Shown piece after piece: positions 24,868-34,446 of a stretch of 35,601 nt of DNA; positions within the stretch are counted from its first letter, which is position 1, and every line of letters begins with the position of its first letter. The notes under the pieces were generated by a model. That model was not told the DNA's origin and did not search any database. It saw only the letters and a list, made by a program, of their open reading frames with translations. The stretch spans positions 1 through 35,601 of the forward strand of contig JACNLC010000024.1 of NCBI GenBank assembly GCA_014381725.1, written 5' to 3'. A program made the position numbers and the translations under genes. The stretch is from Fidelibacterota bacterium (lineage in GTDB: Bacteria; Fidelibacterota; Marinisomatia; SCGC-AAA003-L08; JACNLC01).

Positions 24868-25307
24868 ACTAATTCCTTTGTAGCTTTAGCAAGTTTGATG
24901 TTGTGATGATTTTTCCCAACATTCACAAACTCTATCACAATAATATTCGTAGGTAAAAGTTGAGAAATAAGTTCAGACCATTCGATAAAAACAACATTAT
25001 CAGAATTAAAGTACTCGCTAATTCCTAGTTGTAACCAACGGTGGATATTACTCTCTCGGTAGCAGTCGATATGAACTATCTTTGGTGTACATTCATATTC
25101 ATTAACCATAGTAAAAGTTGGAGAAGTTACTTCTCCAATATACCCAAGTCCTTTTGCTACACCCTTCATAAATGTAGTTTTCCCTGAAGCTAAATCTCCT
25201 TTGAGTGCAAATACATCCCCAGATTGAACAAACTTTGCTAGATTCTGCCCTAACACAATTGTTTCTTCTGGAGAATAAGTATCGTTACCAACCCAACCTG
25301 TAATCAT
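24864..25307 (-). CDS. tsaE: tRNA threonylcarbamoyladenosine biosynthesis ATPase TsaE
   Basis: A 147-residue P-loop ATPase that regulates the TsaB-TsaD complex in t6A synthesis. The Walker A motif is GDLASGKTT at 37-45 (Ala-Ser instead of the more frequent Gly-Ala), then the hallmark TSPTFTMVNEY and IHIDCYR-like HIDCYRES, and VVFIEWSE for Walker B. It overlaps the PorX-like gene by 4 bases and tsaB by 4 bases, indicating tight coupling of the regulator with the t6A genes. Confidence 0.94.
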   Translation of the reverse strand: MITGWVGNDTYSPEETIVLGQNLAKFVQSGDVFALKGDLASGKTTFMKGVAKGLGYIGEVTSPTFTMVNEYECTPKIVHIDCYRESNIHRWLQLGISEYFNSDNVVFIEWSELISQLLPTNIIVIEFVNVGKNHHNIKLAKATKELV

Positions 25308-26875
25308 TTTCTCTTTCCCTTTAGAATAGCAACTGGAACAATCATTTCTTCCATAGATATTCCTCCATGTTGAAAACTGTTTTGAAATCGCTTTACAAAA
25401 CGATGATAATCATTTGGATAAACGAAAAAATTATCATCTTTTGCTATAACAAAATTAGTAGTTAAATCATCTTTAGGAAGTCTAAATTCAGTTGGATTTT
25501 TTATAAACAAAGAGGTTTTTCCAGATACAGTTAAATTCCGTCCATGTTTGTATCGAACTCCAGTTGATGCTTGACGGTCTGCTTTCACATTAATTGGTTT
25601 ATTTACTCGAGTAGTTCCGTGATCGCTAGTAATAATTACGGTATGTCCCCAACTGCTGATTTCTTTCATAACATTTAATAACCAAGCATTTTCAAACCAA
25701 GAACAAACTGCTTTTCTGTATCCTGATTCATCTGGAACCATTTCTTTTAATACATCAGATTCAGAGCGAGTATGTCCTAGCATATCTACAAAATTTATGA
25801 CAATCGCCATTAAATCAGTATTTTTATAATCACTAATTCGGTTTTCTAATTTTTTCCCATCATTATAAGTAATTACTTTGAAATAGTTAACAGATTTATC
25901 AGATAGTTTTAACCGTTTCATCTGATCTTTCAAAAATGTTTCTTCAAAACGATTCATGCTTGTTTCATCTCGAGACATTTCATTCCAAAACTGTCCATAT
26001 TTTTTCTTGATTTCATAAGGATACAAGCCACTAAATATTGCATTTCTTGAGTATGGAGTTGCAGTAGGAAGAATTGATAAATATTGATCAGTTTCAACGG
26101 TATAGTATGGAAATAATAACTCAGTCATTGCTTTCCATTGATCCATTCTTAAACAATCAATTACAAAGAGAACTACTTTATTGTTATCTTCAAGAATTGG
26201 TTTTACAGTATTTTTAACAATATCTGGTGAAAATATGGGTTTATCATCTGAATTCATCCAATTCTTATAGTTAGATGATATGAATTGTGTAAAACTCCGA
26301 TTAGATTCAAGATACTGATCTTCGAGTATTTGCTTTAATCCTTGTTCTCCAAATTTATCAAAAGTAATTGACCAGTCTATAAGTTTATTATTGATTTTAT
26401 ACCAGTCTTCAATATCGTCAGCAATCATTACATCTGATCCGATTTTCTGAAATTCTTGTAGATAATCCTTGTATGCTCGTTCACTATGAATTTGTTCAGT
26501 TTCTAGTACATTTTTGCACGCGAGCAAAATTTGGCTCGGATTAACTGGTTTAGTTAAATAATTGGATATATGAGCACCAATTGCCTCATCCATCAACCAC
26601 TCTTCTTCATTTTTTGTAATCATTATAACAGGAAGACTTGAATGTTCTTCTTTAATCATTTTTAGAGTTGTCAAGCCATCAAGTCCATCCATCATTTCGT
26701 CTAATAATATTAGATCAAATTGATGTTGTTTGATTTGATGAAGGGCATCCTCTCCTGAATTGACTGGAGTAACATTGTATCCCTTCTTCTCAAGAAAAAG
26801 TATATGTGGTTTGAGTAGATCAATTTCATCATCGACCCACAGAATTTTTCCTCTTTTGTCCATATTATTATCCAT
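25304..26875 (-). CDS. porX: PorX-like response regulator with PglZ phosphatase domain
   Basis: A 523-residue two-part protein. Residues 8-125 are a receiver domain with acidic pair Asp15/Asp16, phosphoacceptor Asp59, Thr87 and Lys109, so it should be phosphorylatable. Residues about 230-523 are a PglZ domain of the alkaline phosphatase superfamily with every expected metal and nucleophile position visible: Asp240 (VIDCLR), Thr273 (ATPYSR), Asp364 and His368 (DMLGH), Asp418-His419 (TSDHG) and His503 (QHGGIS). In Bacteroidetes PorX works with the kinase PorY and controls the type IX secretion system; the PglZ domain cleaves nucleotide phosphodiesters. From memory, porX beside tsaE is also the Bacteroidetes order. 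No T9SS structural gene is in this window. A second start, Met5 at 26863, is possible. Confidence 0.92.
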   Translation of the reverse strand: MDNNMDKRGKILWVDDEIDLLKPHILFLEKKGYNVTPVNSGEDALHQIKQHQFDLILLDEMMDGLDGLTTLKMIKEEHSSLPVIMITKNEEEWLMDEAIGAHISNYLTKPVNPSQILLACKNVLETEQIHSERAYKDYLQEFQKIGSDVMIADDIEDWYKINNKLIDWSITFDKFGEQGLKQILEDQYLESNRSFTQFISSNYKNWMNSDDKPIFSPDIVKNTVKPILEDNNKVVLFVIDCLRMDQWKAMTELLFPYYTVETDQYLSILPTATPYSRNAIFSGLYPYEIKKKYGQFWNEMSRDETSMNRFEETFLKDQMKRLKLSDKSVNYFKVITYNDGKKLENRISDYKNTDLMAIVINFVDMLGHTRSESDVLKEMVPDESGYRKAVCSWFENAWLLNVMKEISSWGHTVIITSDHGTTRVNKPINVKADRQASTGVRYKHGRNLTVSGKTSLFIKNPTEFRLPKDDLTTNFVIAKDDNFFVYPNDYHRFVKRFQNSFQHGGISMEEMIVPVAILKGKRK

Positions 26876-26939
26876 ATTAGCATATAAATTTATGAAGATT
26901 TACAAGCGAATATCGTTAAAATATTCTATTAAACTTGAT

Positions 26940-29570
26940 TTACTTTGTAAATAGGATGAAAGTTCCGTCCCAATCTCTGTCTGGAGGGTTATTTTTAAGT
27001 TGGTTACATCTCTCAATGTACATTAAACTCGGATTAGTTGGACGATGTGGAAATTGCTCCTCCAATAAGGAACTTTTTTGGAATTTTGAGATGGCTTTAT
27101 CCCATTCTTGTTTTCTGTATAATTTAATACCTTCGTGGAATATGTCAACCATTTCTATTTTGTGCTTGGTTACTTGTCCTTTATATCCTAAAATTTCAAT
27201 TGTTTCCGTAGGTATTGCCTTACCAAGCAATTGAACTTTATCTGTTCGACGCCACTCGTACTTATCTTTACCGGCCATTTCAAGCGAATCTTCGGAACAA
27301 TGTATATAAACCCCATAGAATTTCGCAGCCATTTCAATTCTTGATGCTGTATTTACAACATCTCCCATCATCGTATAATTCATTCGTACCGCAGAACCCA
27401 TATTCCCGGTAACAATATTCCCTGAATTTACTCCAATTCGCATTCTCATTTGACTAACTAATTCAGGCCATTTCCCACTATTGGAAGCCCATTTTGCTCT
27501 AAGGCAATCTAGTGTATCCTGCATTTCTATTGCTGTATCAATTGCTTGCTTTGCATGGTCTTCCATTGGAATTGGCGCACCAAAAAACGCAACAATACCA
27601 TCTCCTTCATATTTATCCAAAGTACCTTTATGTTTTAGAAGTAAATTTGTCATTGGAGTAAAATATTCGTTTAACAACTCTACAAGCTCACTAGGATTTA
27701 ATGATTCTGAAAAAGTCGAGAATGACTGGATATCAGAGAAGAATGCAGTTCTAACACCTTCATCTCCTCCGAGCTTTGGCTCTCGTTTATCTTCATACAT
27801 TTGTTCAATTAGTTCAGGTGAAATGTAAGTCTCAAAAGTACCTTTAAGAAACTTCCTGTCTTTTTGAGACGAAACAAGAGAATACGCCAAGTTTAGTCCA
27901 TAAGTAACAAAAATAGACATTATTGGGAATACAACAGGTAGCATAATCGATTCACCCATTTCTGGTACATTAAATGCTAACTTCGAGAGCATCATTTCAA
28001 TCCAACTGTCAGGAAATATTTTAAAAGCAATCATTTTAAAAAACCATAAAAAGTCCTGCATAAAAGCACCTATTGCATACATAAACCAACCAACAATTTC
28101 AACTCCAACAATAATACTACTTATTGCTGTGTTCAAAAATGTTAAAACAAGAAAAGTAACAATTGAAAATAGAATAATAATTGAGATTTGACTAAATCTA
28201 CCCTCATGAGAATATGACAACGAATGCGTTGGTACAGAAATATAATTATGATCTAGTATTTGCTGAATAGCATTTGCGTGAATTTCAACTCCTGGCATTA
28301 AGCTCTCGTGACCTAAATAACTAAAATATGGTGTCGCTTTTACATCATGAATAACTTCTGTTGATAATCCAATTACAACTATTTTATCTTTAAAAGGACT
28401 GTTCTCTAATCCTCCAAAATCAGGTATATGATACAGAGGATAAGATGGATCAATAAAAATACTCATCCAATCAGTATCTTCCTCTTCTAATTGATATTCT
28501 GTATCATCCAAAACATTTGATAAAGGATATCTATCAAATGTCTTATACGAACTTCCAAATGGAGAGGCAATTGAAGTTGGACCGTAGTAATTTATTAAAA
28601 AAGTCGCTAATCGTCCATGAGTTTTAATAACCAAAGGTCCATAAGTAATTTTTTCATTTTCTAAATCGGGTATTGTTACACAACTATCTGGAATATCTAA
28701 GTATTCTTTTACAGCTTTTAATCCAAGTGACAGATATACTTTTGAAGGATCGTTATTTATTGTAGAATAAATTATGTATTCACGAGTTACAGCATCTTCA
28801 GATGCTTTAAATTCTCCAACCATTCCTGTTTCAGGACTGCTTTCCATTATTTTTTCTACAGGATACATAATATATTCTGGAGGAAGTCGTGTAGGTTCTT
28901 TAACTCTTTTGGCTCCAAAAACTACATCAGTTCCTTGATTTTGGGCATATTGGATGGCTTGCAAAAATAAATCATCACCATGCTCAAATGACTTAGGTAT
29001 TTCCTCATCTGCAAAACTTTTAATAACATGTTGTGACGAATGATCAGGTTTATCGAATTCGATATCAAACACAATTGTTTTAGTGCCAGCATCTGTTAAA
29101 TTACGAATTACTTTTGACCACAAAGTTCCTCTTGGATAAGGCCAAGCATCAGGGATTAATCGCCACGCTTCGTCGTCTAAATCAACAATAACAACATCCA
29201 TCCCTTTGTCCCAACGCCCATTCCCAGTATCTATAAACGGTTCATTGTCATCCCGAGAGGAATTCTTATTTATATCTTCATAGATTTCACCCATATCCCA
29301 TACTTTATTACCAACATCAACAAATTGTTCACCTTTATCGCAAATCCCATTTCCGTTATCATCTGTAAATCTTTCTGTTTTTTTTGGAATTCCATTATGT
29401 GCTAATGATCCAGATAGTGGACCTCGAAGCTTAAATTTGAAGTCATATATTTTGTGCTCAAGAAGGTTAAAAGCACCTACAATATATAGAAAGGAAACAA
29501 GAATCACTGACACTAAAGTCAGAATTAATCTTACAAGATAAGTCTTATGTTTTGATTGAACTGTAACCAT
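26940..29570 (-). CDS. CHASE2-domain class III adenylate cyclase with calcium-loop-like insert
   Basis: An 876-residue membrane sensor. Helix 1 (13-34) leads to an extracytoplasmic CHASE2 domain (about 40-445), then three helices (about 461-480, 484-503, 541-563) and a cytoplasmic class III cyclase domain (605-790). Catalytic residues are complete: metal-binding Asp613 (FSDIQSF) and Asp657 (GDGIVAFFG), ATP-selecting Lys653 and Asp737 (MGDVVNTASR), Asn740 and Arg744, so cAMP production is expected. A TPR-like helix pair (about 805-835) and the terminal DWDGT motif are known from this cyclase group. Residues 67-124 insert Asp/Asn/Gly-rich repeats (DDNGNGICDKGE; DINKNSSRDDNE; DTGNGRWDKG) that resemble calcium-binding loops. 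It overlaps the barrel gene by one base. Confidence 0.93.
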   Translation of the reverse strand: MVTVQSKHKTYLVRLILTLVSVILVSFLYIVGAFNLLEHKIYDFKFKLRGPLSGSLAHNGIPKKTERFTDDNGNGICDKGEQFVDVGNKVWDMGEIYEDINKNSSRDDNEPFIDTGNGRWDKGMDVVIVDLDDEAWRLIPDAWPYPRGTLWSKVIRNLTDAGTKTIVFDIEFDKPDHSSQHVIKSFADEEIPKSFEHGDDLFLQAIQYAQNQGTDVVFGAKRVKEPTRLPPEYIMYPVEKIMESSPETGMVGEFKASEDAVTREYIIYSTINNDPSKVYLSLGLKAVKEYLDIPDSCVTIPDLENEKITYGPLVIKTHGRLATFLINYYGPTSIASPFGSSYKTFDRYPLSNVLDDTEYQLEEEDTDWMSIFIDPSYPLYHIPDFGGLENSPFKDKIVVIGLSTEVIHDVKATPYFSYLGHESLMPGVEIHANAIQQILDHNYISVPTHSLSYSHEGRFSQISIIILFSIVTFLVLTFLNTAISSIIVGVEIVGWFMYAIGAFMQDFLWFFKMIAFKIFPDSWIEMMLSKLAFNVPEMGESIMLPVVFPIMSIFVTYGLNLAYSLVSSQKDRKFLKGTFETYISPELIEQMYEDKREPKLGGDEGVRTAFFSDIQSFSTFSESLNPSELVELLNEYFTPMTNLLLKHKGTLDKYEGDGIVAFFGAPIPMEDHAKQAIDTAIEMQDTLDCLRAKWASNSGKWPELVSQMRMRIGVNSGNIVTGNMGSAVRMNYTMMGDVVNTASRIEMAAKFYGVYIHCSEDSLEMAGKDKYEWRRTDKVQLLGKAIPTETIEILGYKGQVTKHKIEMVDIFHEGIKLYRKQEWDKAISKFQKSSLLEEQFPHRPTNPSLMYIERCNQLKNNPPDRDWDGTFILFTK

Positions 29571-32401
29571 TAGAATCTATAAGATAATTTTGCAGTAAAA
29601 TGGATGTTTTTGTAAATATCTTCTCCATCAACAATTTTGTAACGAAAATCTGAATCTGCTCTCACAATAAAATCTTCAAACAAATCTAATACAGCACCAG
29701 CTTTTATACTGTATTGAACGAAATCTGCAACTCCAGATCCAAATGAAACATTGACTCCACCCTTTATCTTTCCAGAAATCTTTGGCAATAAATAATAAAT
29801 CATCTCATCAATTACGAATAAATACTGTTCATCATAATAGTGAGGTCCTTTACTGAATGAGTTGAAGCTTGTACTAATAAACAAATTTGATTCCCAACTT
29901 TGATCGAATACTGAATGAAGATTAGCACTGAAAAACCTATTTGTTGATGCAGGTGAATAATAAGTAGAGTCAGACAAATCTCGTTCATCCTCATAAATAT
30001 CAACTTTATCTGATTTATAAATATTACAAGATATATTATGTGATATATCAAATAAGTTGAATTCGTTTGAAAACGACAAATTCATTCGTGAAGTCTTTGT
30101 GTTTTCCCTCAGATCACTAGTCATCAATGTATCTAAAGTATCTGCTATTGCTGATGTAATGTAAATAGTATCTATCTCAGATAATCCATTATTTCGAGTA
30201 TCCCAACCAACTGCAAAATTAAATGCTGGTAAGCCCCTTCCTGGATACATGTTAAAGCCAATATCAGTTCTGTTGGTTCTACCAACAATTCCATCATTCA
30301 GACTAACACCGTTGTCTGTTCCTTTCCACTTTACAAACAACAATCCTCTATTATGAAACAACCTTACCCTGTCAGAAAATGTCTGTTCGCGAATATCCTT
30401 TTCTAAATATGGATTTCCTAGAGTATTAAACTCAGGACCAATCTGACGATATCCCAGTTTAATAGAATGACCGAAGTAATTCAAGTTTAATTTTAGATGA
30501 TAAGCTAGTGATGGCATGTGCATTATTTCTGTAATTCCAATTTTCCCTGAGGAAATATCAATTGGTAGTAAAGGAACTTGATTAATATTCATGTGGAAAT
30601 ATTCTTCGTAATCTACAGGATCAAATGGTATATCATCTAAAGCAATTCCTTCTGAATCTACATTGGGTGAATAATAAGTAGTATCTCCATTTTCTACTGT
30701 GAAAGATGAATCGTTTATCCAAAATACATTCTCGTCTATATCAGAATAAGTTTGTCCAAGATATCCATCGTCAAATTCATCAAGCAAAGTGTCTAATCCT
30801 GGTTTGGATACAACAGGATCCCATATATTTTGGTTCAACAGACTAAAAGCAAACCCAGTATAAAATTTTGCTCTGTTATTGTCAAAATTAAACGATAAGT
30901 CTGAACCTACCACAATATTATCCTGTGGAGACATTCCATCCCAGTCTTTTGTTAATTGTTGATAGTCAAAACTTATAGAATCATCAAATATCTCATTGAA
31001 ATTTTTGATTAAGTTTGAATACTGTATATTATATGAAATGAAAATATTAGTAGAATCATCTGTTTCAAATTCTGTTGAATGAAAATAATTACTATATTCA
31101 ACGCTATCAACATATTCTGTCAACTCCCACGGTAGTTTGATTATAGCATCATTCAATGAGCTATAAACTGAAGGGATGTTATCCTTCGCTTTAAAAATGT
31201 TAACATTCCATTGAAAACGGTTTTTATACTTTAATCCAAGACTGGCAACTTTCGCATCTCTAGTGAATGTATAATCATCTCTTGAAATTGTTAACAAGTT
31301 AGATAAAGTATCAAAATCAGCTACCATTGCATCATCTTCCAAATCGCCCTGAATTACTCTTGCAATTTGTCCTTGTGCATAATTAACAAACAAGTAGTTA
31401 GAATCAAAATTAATTTGTGCTCCGCGCAAACGATATCCATTTACCATATATTCATTGATAACTGGATAAACATCTCCAAGTTTCAGATTGACAAAAGGGG
31501 TTCTGAATTCAAATGAATATCTATTTTTAGGTTGTAGTAATTCATTCTCAATGGAAGTTTGTTTAACTTTTAGTTTTATTTTTGCCCAATCCAAGTTCAT
31601 TCTATAGTTCAAATAAGCATTTTGTATTGATACAACTTCATCGTCTATCAATGCCTGTATTACATCTGTTGATACTTTTCCTGATTGGTTAAATGTATAT
31701 TCCTTCCGAGTTGTAAGTGCATCAGAAATAACTGTAAACTCCCAAAATATAGGTTGATATTCCATCCCAAAGATATTATTGTATGTTATCTTTATACGAT
31801 GATTACCTGATAGAATATCCTTAGGAATATATGTTAGCAGTTTTTTATCTAATGTTACTAGATCTGTAATATATTTATGATCTAATTTGACTTTAATACT
31901 ACTAAAGTCAATATTCTTCTCATTGAAAAATGAAACTGCAAGTAATAAATCTGTTTCGTTTATTTTTGAGTCAGGCTTTGGTGAGAGAATAATAGCTTTG
32001 GGTACTATCCTATCGTTCACAAAATTATACGCATCAACGGATTTTCCCTTAACTGACAATTGAACAGGATTGCTAAATGGATTATCAGAGGGATATGCAA
32101 CAGCACTTCCATCGGATAATTCGAAAATTATGCAATACTCAATGCCAGGTGCTGTTACAAAATTCTCTGGAATTTCACCTGAGTAAATATTTGACGATAC
32201 TGATGACATTCCAACTTGAAGGTATTCTGTATTGCCCTTTTTTCTGAAATATATTTTAGCACCAATAATATCTTTTGTAATTCTGCTTAACTCAGATTGT
32301 ATAAGATATGGAAATCCTGACAGAGCACTCTCACTTGGATTGTGATGAACTTCAAATCCAACACCCATTGAAACCAATAATAATAAGATTATATATCGCA
32401 A
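29570..32401 (-). CDS. Large predicted outer-membrane beta-barrel protein
   Basis: A 943-residue secreted protein with a signal peptide (about 1-16, MRYIILLLLVSMGVGF). Residues about 20-240 look like beta-sandwich domains (KIYFRKKGNTEYLQVGM; IKVKLDHKYIT), and from about 250 to the end come alternating amphipathic strands with many Tyr/Phe/Asn and long acidic loops; the protein ends LSYRF, with the terminal Phe typical of BAM-assembled barrels. I do not recognise a named family. It lies between the FecR gene and the CHASE2 cyclase gene, sharing a TAATG overlap with the latter, so it probably works with them. Possible roles are a ligand-sensing or adhesin barrel; these are guesses. Confidence 0.8.
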   Translation of the reverse strand: MRYIILLLLVSMGVGFEVHHNPSESALSGFPYLIQSELSRITKDIIGAKIYFRKKGNTEYLQVGMSSVSSNIYSGEIPENFVTAPGIEYCIIFELSDGSAVAYPSDNPFSNPVQLSVKGKSVDAYNFVNDRIVPKAIILSPKPDSKINETDLLLAVSFFNEKNIDFSSIKVKLDHKYITDLVTLDKKLLTYIPKDILSGNHRIKITYNNIFGMEYQPIFWEFTVISDALTTRKEYTFNQSGKVSTDVIQALIDDEVVSIQNAYLNYRMNLDWAKIKLKVKQTSIENELLQPKNRYSFEFRTPFVNLKLGDVYPVINEYMVNGYRLRGAQINFDSNYLFVNYAQGQIARVIQGDLEDDAMVADFDTLSNLLTISRDDYTFTRDAKVASLGLKYKNRFQWNVNIFKAKDNIPSVYSSLNDAIIKLPWELTEYVDSVEYSNYFHSTEFETDDSTNIFISYNIQYSNLIKNFNEIFDDSISFDYQQLTKDWDGMSPQDNIVVGSDLSFNFDNNRAKFYTGFAFSLLNQNIWDPVVSKPGLDTLLDEFDDGYLGQTYSDIDENVFWINDSSFTVENGDTTYYSPNVDSEGIALDDIPFDPVDYEEYFHMNINQVPLLPIDISSGKIGITEIMHMPSLAYHLKLNLNYFGHSIKLGYRQIGPEFNTLGNPYLEKDIREQTFSDRVRLFHNRGLLFVKWKGTDNGVSLNDGIVGRTNRTDIGFNMYPGRGLPAFNFAVGWDTRNNGLSEIDTIYITSAIADTLDTLMTSDLRENTKTSRMNLSFSNEFNLFDISHNISCNIYKSDKVDIYEDERDLSDSTYYSPASTNRFFSANLHSVFDQSWESNLFISTSFNSFSKGPHYYDEQYLFVIDEMIYYLLPKISGKIKGGVNVSFGSGVADFVQYSIKAGAVLDLFEDFIVRADSDFRYKIVDGEDIYKNIHFTAKLSYRF

Positions 32402-32428
32402 TGTGAATAGACCAAATTTAATTGAAAA

Positions 32429-33172
32429 TTATTTATATCGTATAATAATTTTTTTCTCTTCACCTGATTGATTTTGAAGTTTGATTTCTAATTCTCCCTC
32501 TGTATCAGTTGAATCATCAGTTTCTTGATTAGTTTCGCTATCCTGTTCAAAATCTTCTTCAAATTCTTCATCTGAATCACCTTCATTCATATCTAGAGGA
32601 ACTTCATTAGGTACTGTTGGTGCAATATCGATGGTTCCACTAGGAAGAGAAGTAGTTGTTATGTTTGCTTCCATCAATACAATATCACCTGAGATTAGAT
32701 TTCTAATTTCTACAATCCCTTCAAGTCCGAAAAATTGATCTCCGTCAATTTCATCTATATCAACCCAAAATTTAGTTCCTTTTACAGATGCAACAGAAGT
32801 AGGAGATACAATTGTAAATTGCCCTTTTTTCTGTTTTGGAATATTCAGTTTCATTTGACCATTTTTTATATTGATTTGTTTGATAATGCTGTTGCTGTCT
32901 GAATTTCCTTTTACAACTAGTTTTGTATCATTTTGTACTTTGACCATCGATTTATCATCGAGATAGACAAAAATTAAGTATCCATCGCTACCTGTTTGGA
33001 TTTCGTCATCAATAAATAGAGACGATCCTATTTGTAATCCTTGAGTCAATTTCTGTTCAGAATATTTCTTGTACTCAACCTTTCCGCTTGACTTAGTAAC
33101 AATTGCAACTTGATCGTTTGCAAATGTTAACATAAAGCAGAAAATCCAACCTAATATGTATAAATTTTTCAT
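32429..33172 (-). CDS. Secreted FecR-domain protein with acidic tail
   Basis: A 247-residue protein with a signal peptide (about 1-18, ending TFA before NDQVA). Residues about 22-160 form a FecR domain: GKVEYKK, QIGSSLFIDDEIQTGSDG, LDDKSMVKVQNDTKLVV and PTSVASVKGTKFWVDI are the typical strands. In iron-uptake systems FecR links an outer-membrane receptor to a sigma regulator, but stand-alone periplasmic FecR domains are common beside CHASE2 cyclases, as here. The rest is strongly acidic (GDSDEEFEEDFEQDSE and more), perhaps cation-binding, before a final basic KKIIIRYK. No transmembrane anchor follows the signal peptide. Confidence 0.85.
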   Translation of the reverse strand: MKNLYILGWIFCFMLTFANDQVAIVTKSSGKVEYKKYSEQKLTQGLQIGSSLFIDDEIQTGSDGYLIFVYLDDKSMVKVQNDTKLVVKGNSDSNSIIKQINIKNGQMKLNIPKQKKGQFTIVSPTSVASVKGTKFWVDIDEIDGDQFFGLEGIVEIRNLISGDIVLMEANITTTSLPSGTIDIAPTVPNEVPLDMNEGDSDEEFEEDFEQDSETNQETDDSTDTEGELEIKLQNQSGEEKKIIIRYK

Positions 33173-34320
33173 TATTCTACCTCCACATCAATTATTGTTA
33201 TATCACCAGTCTGGATCTGTGATAAAAATTCATACAATTGAGTAATCGGGATTTCCTCTCCATTCACTGTTATAGTATTCGTTGAAGAATAACCTGAGAG
33301 TTCTCCTCCTGAACCAAACAACTGATCATATTGTTGCTCACCTATAAGATCCCGTATTAATTCCTGGTTTGGGTCAAATGCCCCAGTAGGTTCGTCTAAA
33401 GAAATTATTTTGAATACATAAATATCACTTAAAATATCTTCAGTTCCTAAAGTTGTACCGTAAGAACGCTTAACCTGCCAAGCATATAATTTACCTTGTT
33501 CAAGTGAACTAGCATCAGAAACTGGATATTGAAAAGTTGTTGCATCCCCTGCGAGCGTGTAATATTCCTCATATTGTGATAATGGAAGAACAGACATATC
33601 ATTGATTGCTTCAGAAAGTGTTGAATGATTTTCTGGATTAAACTCACTAACTCTAATTCCGTACGAACAAGCTGAGCAATAATCAGCAGACCACTGAAAT
33701 ACTGGATATGTGGTGTAAATTGCAGTTACAGAAGTATCGGTTATTGTTCCTCCAGGTGTAACCAAATCTAAAAGAACTGGAGAGTAGATTTGTATATTTT
33801 CAATAATTTGGTCGTAAGTACCATTTTCACCAGATAGTATTATAGAAAATGAATAATTACCATCAGGCATTTTCCCAGATTCCATAATTGTATCTGAAAT
33901 TCCATCTATTACTTCTTGCGATGGGGTATTTATTTCGCTTGAGATAACTTCTATGCTAGGATAATTTGACAACGGATCATTTACATTTATATCCGTGCTT
34001 GAGAATTGTAAAACACTATTAAGACCTTTTATAACAACTTCTCCGGATAATAGTTCTTCTAAACTGTCAAACCCAAGCACTTGGGATTGAACTTTCAGAG
34101 AGAAATCTAAGGTTAATTCTTCATCAGAATTATAATCATCTGCTACTATGCTGTAGTAAAATAACTCAACATTAGATTGTCCAGTTGCTATATCAAAACT
34201 CCCAACATAAAATGTAACCAGGTTTGATTCGTTAAAATATCCTTCTAATTTGTAGTTATTGGGATTGTTGTCTGCGAAGATGCATCCAATTAAAGTTATT
34301 GTAGATAAAAGCCATTTCAT
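33172..34320 (-). CDS. Secreted beta-rich protein of unknown function
   Basis: A 382-residue protein with a short signal peptide (MKWLLSTITLIGCIFA, cleavage before DNNPN). A Cys lies at residue 13 but the context is not a convincing lipobox. The middle has a beta-sandwich-like domain containing YPVFQWSADYCSACSYGIRV and, later, LEQGKLYAWQVKRSYG, an arrangement of P-x-F-x-W then Y-x-W-x-V that recalls fibronectin-like modules found in secreted FCB proteins. The C-terminus is Gln/Glu-rich. It is the first gene of the four-gene module, has the best ribosome site there, and its TAA overlaps the ATG of the FecR gene. No named family recognised. Confidence 0.8.
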   Translation of the reverse strand: MKWLLSTITLIGCIFADNNPNNYKLEGYFNESNLVTFYVGSFDIATGQSNVELFYYSIVADDYNSDEELTLDFSLKVQSQVLGFDSLEELLSGEVVIKGLNSVLQFSSTDINVNDPLSNYPSIEVISSEINTPSQEVIDGISDTIMESGKMPDGNYSFSIILSGENGTYDQIIENIQIYSPVLLDLVTPGGTITDTSVTAIYTTYPVFQWSADYCSACSYGIRVSEFNPENHSTLSEAINDMSVLPLSQYEEYYTLAGDATTFQYPVSDASSLEQGKLYAWQVKRSYGTTLGTEDILSDIYVFKIISLDEPTGAFDPNQELIRDLIGEQQYDQLFGSGGELSGYSSTNTITVNGEEIPITQLYEFLSQIQTGDITIIDVEVE

Positions 34321-34326
34321 AATAAA

Positions 34327-34333
34327 CTCCTTT
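34327..34333 (-). promoter_or_regulatory. Ribosome binding site of the first module gene
   Basis: AAAGGAG six bases before the ATG at 34320 fixes that start. The leader between it and the rRNA terminator is about 80 bases and AT-rich; TTATATT-like hexamers near 34350-34360 could be a -10 element but I cannot support one choice. Confidence 0.75.
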
Positions 34334-34411
34334 CATATCTAACTAAAATATAACACTCTTTCGCATAGAAATCTATATAAGAATATCAAATAAAACAATG
34401 ATTTTCGTCAC

Positions 34412-34440
34412 AAAAAAAGGGCTTCATTACTGAAGCCCTT
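34412..34440 (-). terminator. rRNA operon terminator
   Basis: A 10-base-pair perfect stem (AAGGGCTTCA with TGAAGCCCTT, loop of 4) followed on the minus strand by a run of seven T. It begins 6 bases past the 5S 3' end, closing the rRNA operon before the four-gene module. Confidence 0.92.
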
Positions 34441-34446
34441 CAAAAG

